From JAJPHI01 sp035541875 (GTDB lineage: Bacteria; Desulfobacterota; Binatia; Binatales; Binataceae), in the NCBI GenBank assembly GCA_035541875.1, contig DATKML010000051.1, positions 124,001-188,000 on the forward strand: a stretch of DNA of 64,000 nt, written 5' to 3'. Made by a program: the position numbers and the translations under genes. The notes under the pieces are model-generated. The model ran no database searches. It was not told where the DNA came from and saw only the letters and a program-made list of their open reading frames with translations. Below, one piece after another: positions 62,638 to 64,000 of this stretch; positions within the stretch are counted from its first letter, which is position 1; every line of letters begins with the position of its first letter.

Positions 62638-64000
62638 CTAGGCGTTTGCATTGCTATCGACCGGTGGCGAAGTCTCGATAGAATTGTTGTTTCCATTTGG
62701 CCACCTGAAGGCAGCTGCCGGATGATTGCGAGGAAGGCGAGAACGTCCGGAACCGTAGAGCTTTTCGCGTAATGTACCGGGACGATACTCACGCTTATAG
62801 ATTCCCCGCCGTTGCAGCTCCGGCACTACCAATTCGACAAAATCCGAGAAGCTTTCAGGCGTTACGGCATAGGCGAGATTGAAGCCATCCACATCAGTTT
62901 CGTTGACCCAGGATTCCAACTCATTGGCTACAGTTTCCGGCGACCCAACCACTATCGCGCCCATCCCACCAATTCCAACGAACTCTGCTATCTCACGGAC
63001 GGTCCAAACCCGGTTTGGATCGGCGACTGTGAAGGCCTCGACCGCGGAGTTGATAGCATCATTTTTCACGTAAGTAACGGGATCATCCAAATCCAGTTGA
63101 GCAAAATCCACTCCGGTCCATCCCGAGAAGAGCGTCAGCGCACCCTCGTGGCTGATGTAAGAGCGGTACTCGTCGAATTTGGCCTGTGCCTCCGCATCAG
63201 TCTTACCGGTGATCACGGTCATCAGTGTGAGCACTATTATATCCCGCGGATCGCGGCCATAACGTCGCGCGCGTTCCCGAATGTCGGCGACGCGAGGCGC
63301 GACCACCTGTTTCGATGGTCCGAGCAGAAAAACACACTCAGCATGTTTGGCGGCAAAATCACGGCCCGCAGTCGACGCACCGGCCTGGTACAGCACCGGT
63401 GTGCGTTGCGGCGAGGGTTCGCATAGATGTATCGCATCGACGGCGTAGTTAGCTCCTTTATGGACGATGCGATGAACCTTCTCCGGTCGTGTGAAGATCC
63501 CGCTCTCGCGATCCCTCACTACCGCATCATCCTCCCAACTGCCCTCCCAAAGCTTGTACATGATCTCCATGTACTCGTCGGCGACTTCGTAACGCGTGTC
63601 GTGCGCGGTCTGTTGATCGAGACCCACGCCTTTCGCGGCACTGTTGAGATAACCGGTGACAATGTTCCAGCCAATTCGACCATTTGTCAGGTGGTCGAGG
63701 GTCGACATCCGTCTGGCAAACGGATACGGCGGCTCGAAAGAAAGCGTACAAGTCACCCCGAAACCCAGATTCCTGGTGACGCGCGCCATCGCAGGGACCA
63801 GCAAAACGGGATCGTTTAACGGCAGTTGAGCTGCCGTTCGTAGTGCGGCGTCAGCGTTTCCGCCGTAGACATCGTAGACGCCTAAAACATCGGCGATGAA
63901 GAGTCCGTCGAACTTGCCTTGTTCGAGGATTTGCGCGACTTCGGTCCAGTAATCCAGACTAGCGTAACGGTGTGCCTGGTCTCGGGGATGAGTCCAGAGG
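62638..64000 (-). CDS. NtaA/SnaA-family flavin monooxygenase (5' end outside the window)
   Basis: At least 453 residues are coded to the right edge, where the frame is still open. Conserved pieces are GKFDGLFIADVLGVYDVYGG, PLNDPVLLVPAMA, RRMSTLDHLTNGRIGWNIVTGYLNSAAKG, PVLYQAGASTAGRDFAAKHAECVFL, GMGAIVVGSPETVANELESW and DGFNLAYAVTPESFSDFVELVVPELQRRG. The family oxidises sulfonates, nitrilotriacetate, dimethylsulfone and related compounds with FMNH2. It is a relative of the gene at 36505-37854, and the signature VYDVYGG differs from LAVLNM there, so the substrates are probably not the same. Confidence 0.93.
   Translation of the reverse strand, partial: LWTHPRDQAHRYASLDYWTEVAQILEQGKFDGLFIADVLGVYDVYGGNADAALRTAAQLPLNDPVLLVPAMARVTRNLGFGVTCTLSFEPPYPFARRMSTLDHLTNGRIGWNIVTGYLNSAAKGVGLDQQTAHDTRYEVADEYMEIMYKLWEGSWEDDAVVRDRESGIFTRPEKVHRIVHKGANYAVDAIHLCEPSPQRTPVLYQAGASTAGRDFAAKHAECVFLLGPSKQVVAPRVADIRERARRYGRDPRDIIVLTLMTVITGKTDAEAQAKFDEYRSYISHEGALTLFSGWTGVDFAQLDLDDPVTYVKNDAINSAVEAFTVADPNRVWTVREIAEFVGIGGMGAIVVGSPETVANELESWVNETDVDGFNLAYAVTPESFSDFVELVVPELQRRGIYKREYRPGTLREKLYGSGRSRLPRNHPAAAFRWPNGNNNSIETSPPVDSNANA

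Overview
The window reads as a chromosomal contig from an uncultured soil or sediment bacterium. G+C looks moderately high, genes are dense, and there are no insertion sequences, phage genes, tRNAs, rRNAs or CRISPR arrays. Several amidohydrolase_2 proteins, luciferase-like (LLM) flavin monooxygenases, Baeyer-Villiger monooxygenases, a DUF1302/DUF1329 pair and copper/thiol redox proteins occur together. That mix fits metagenome-derived Binatota (Desulfobacterota-related; Candidatus Binatia). The assignment is inference from gene content; no rRNA or ribosomal-protein operon is present to confirm it.

Layout. 1-3.2 kb: catabolic or tailoring enzymes (SDR end, methyltransferase, amidohydrolase). 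3.2-7.9 kb: a same-strand cluster of periplasmic redox and probable copper-handling proteins (cytochrome c, DUF2318, a beta-barrel with a CACGCG mature end, TlpA, Sco, rhodanese, MauE/DoxX). 8.0-15.2 kb: housekeeping genes (typA, AsmA-like, cutA, hisC, pth). 15.2-24.7 kb: an extradiol-type VOC protein, an orphan Flp pilin behind a sigma-54-like promoter, an amidohydrolase, membrane proteins, a DUF3142 module and a GST. 24.7-37.9 kb: LLM monooxygenase operons, a Ca2+/H+ antiporter, an RRM protein, and a 3.5 kb patch (28.6-32.0 kb) where three neighbouring catabolic genes are all frameshifted. 38.0-43.8 kb: a 1940-residue hybrid histidine kinase with ten PAS domains, seven of them a tandem array with an exact 360 bp period. 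44.2-61.5 kb: a second large catabolic region with a CmcJ/NvfI-type oxygenase, two Baeyer-Villiger monooxygenases, an amidohydrolase, an acyl-CoA-dehydrogenase-like flavoprotein, a cysteine-dioxygenase-like cupin, a FrnE-like DsbA protein, an MBL hydrolase and a sulfurtransferase. It ends with a CGNR regulator divergent from DUF1302-DUF1329-cytochrome c. The last gene, an NtaA-type monooxygenase, runs off the right edge.

The genes suggest a heterotroph that attacks small oxygenated, sulfurous or aromatic compounds and feeds electrons through periplasmic cytochromes. The strongest new signal is a 22 bp element with dyad symmetry, identical at 19 of 22 positions, in the two divergent promoter regions at 55.1 and 57.8 kb. 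It could tie the thiol/cupin/flavoprotein genes, the MBL-sulfurtransferase pair and the DUF1302-DUF1329-cytochrome genes into one regulon, perhaps under the adjacent CGNR protein. Other points worth a second look are the PAS array, the Tat-type signal on DUF1329, the 3.2-7.9 kb redox cluster and the frameshift cluster.
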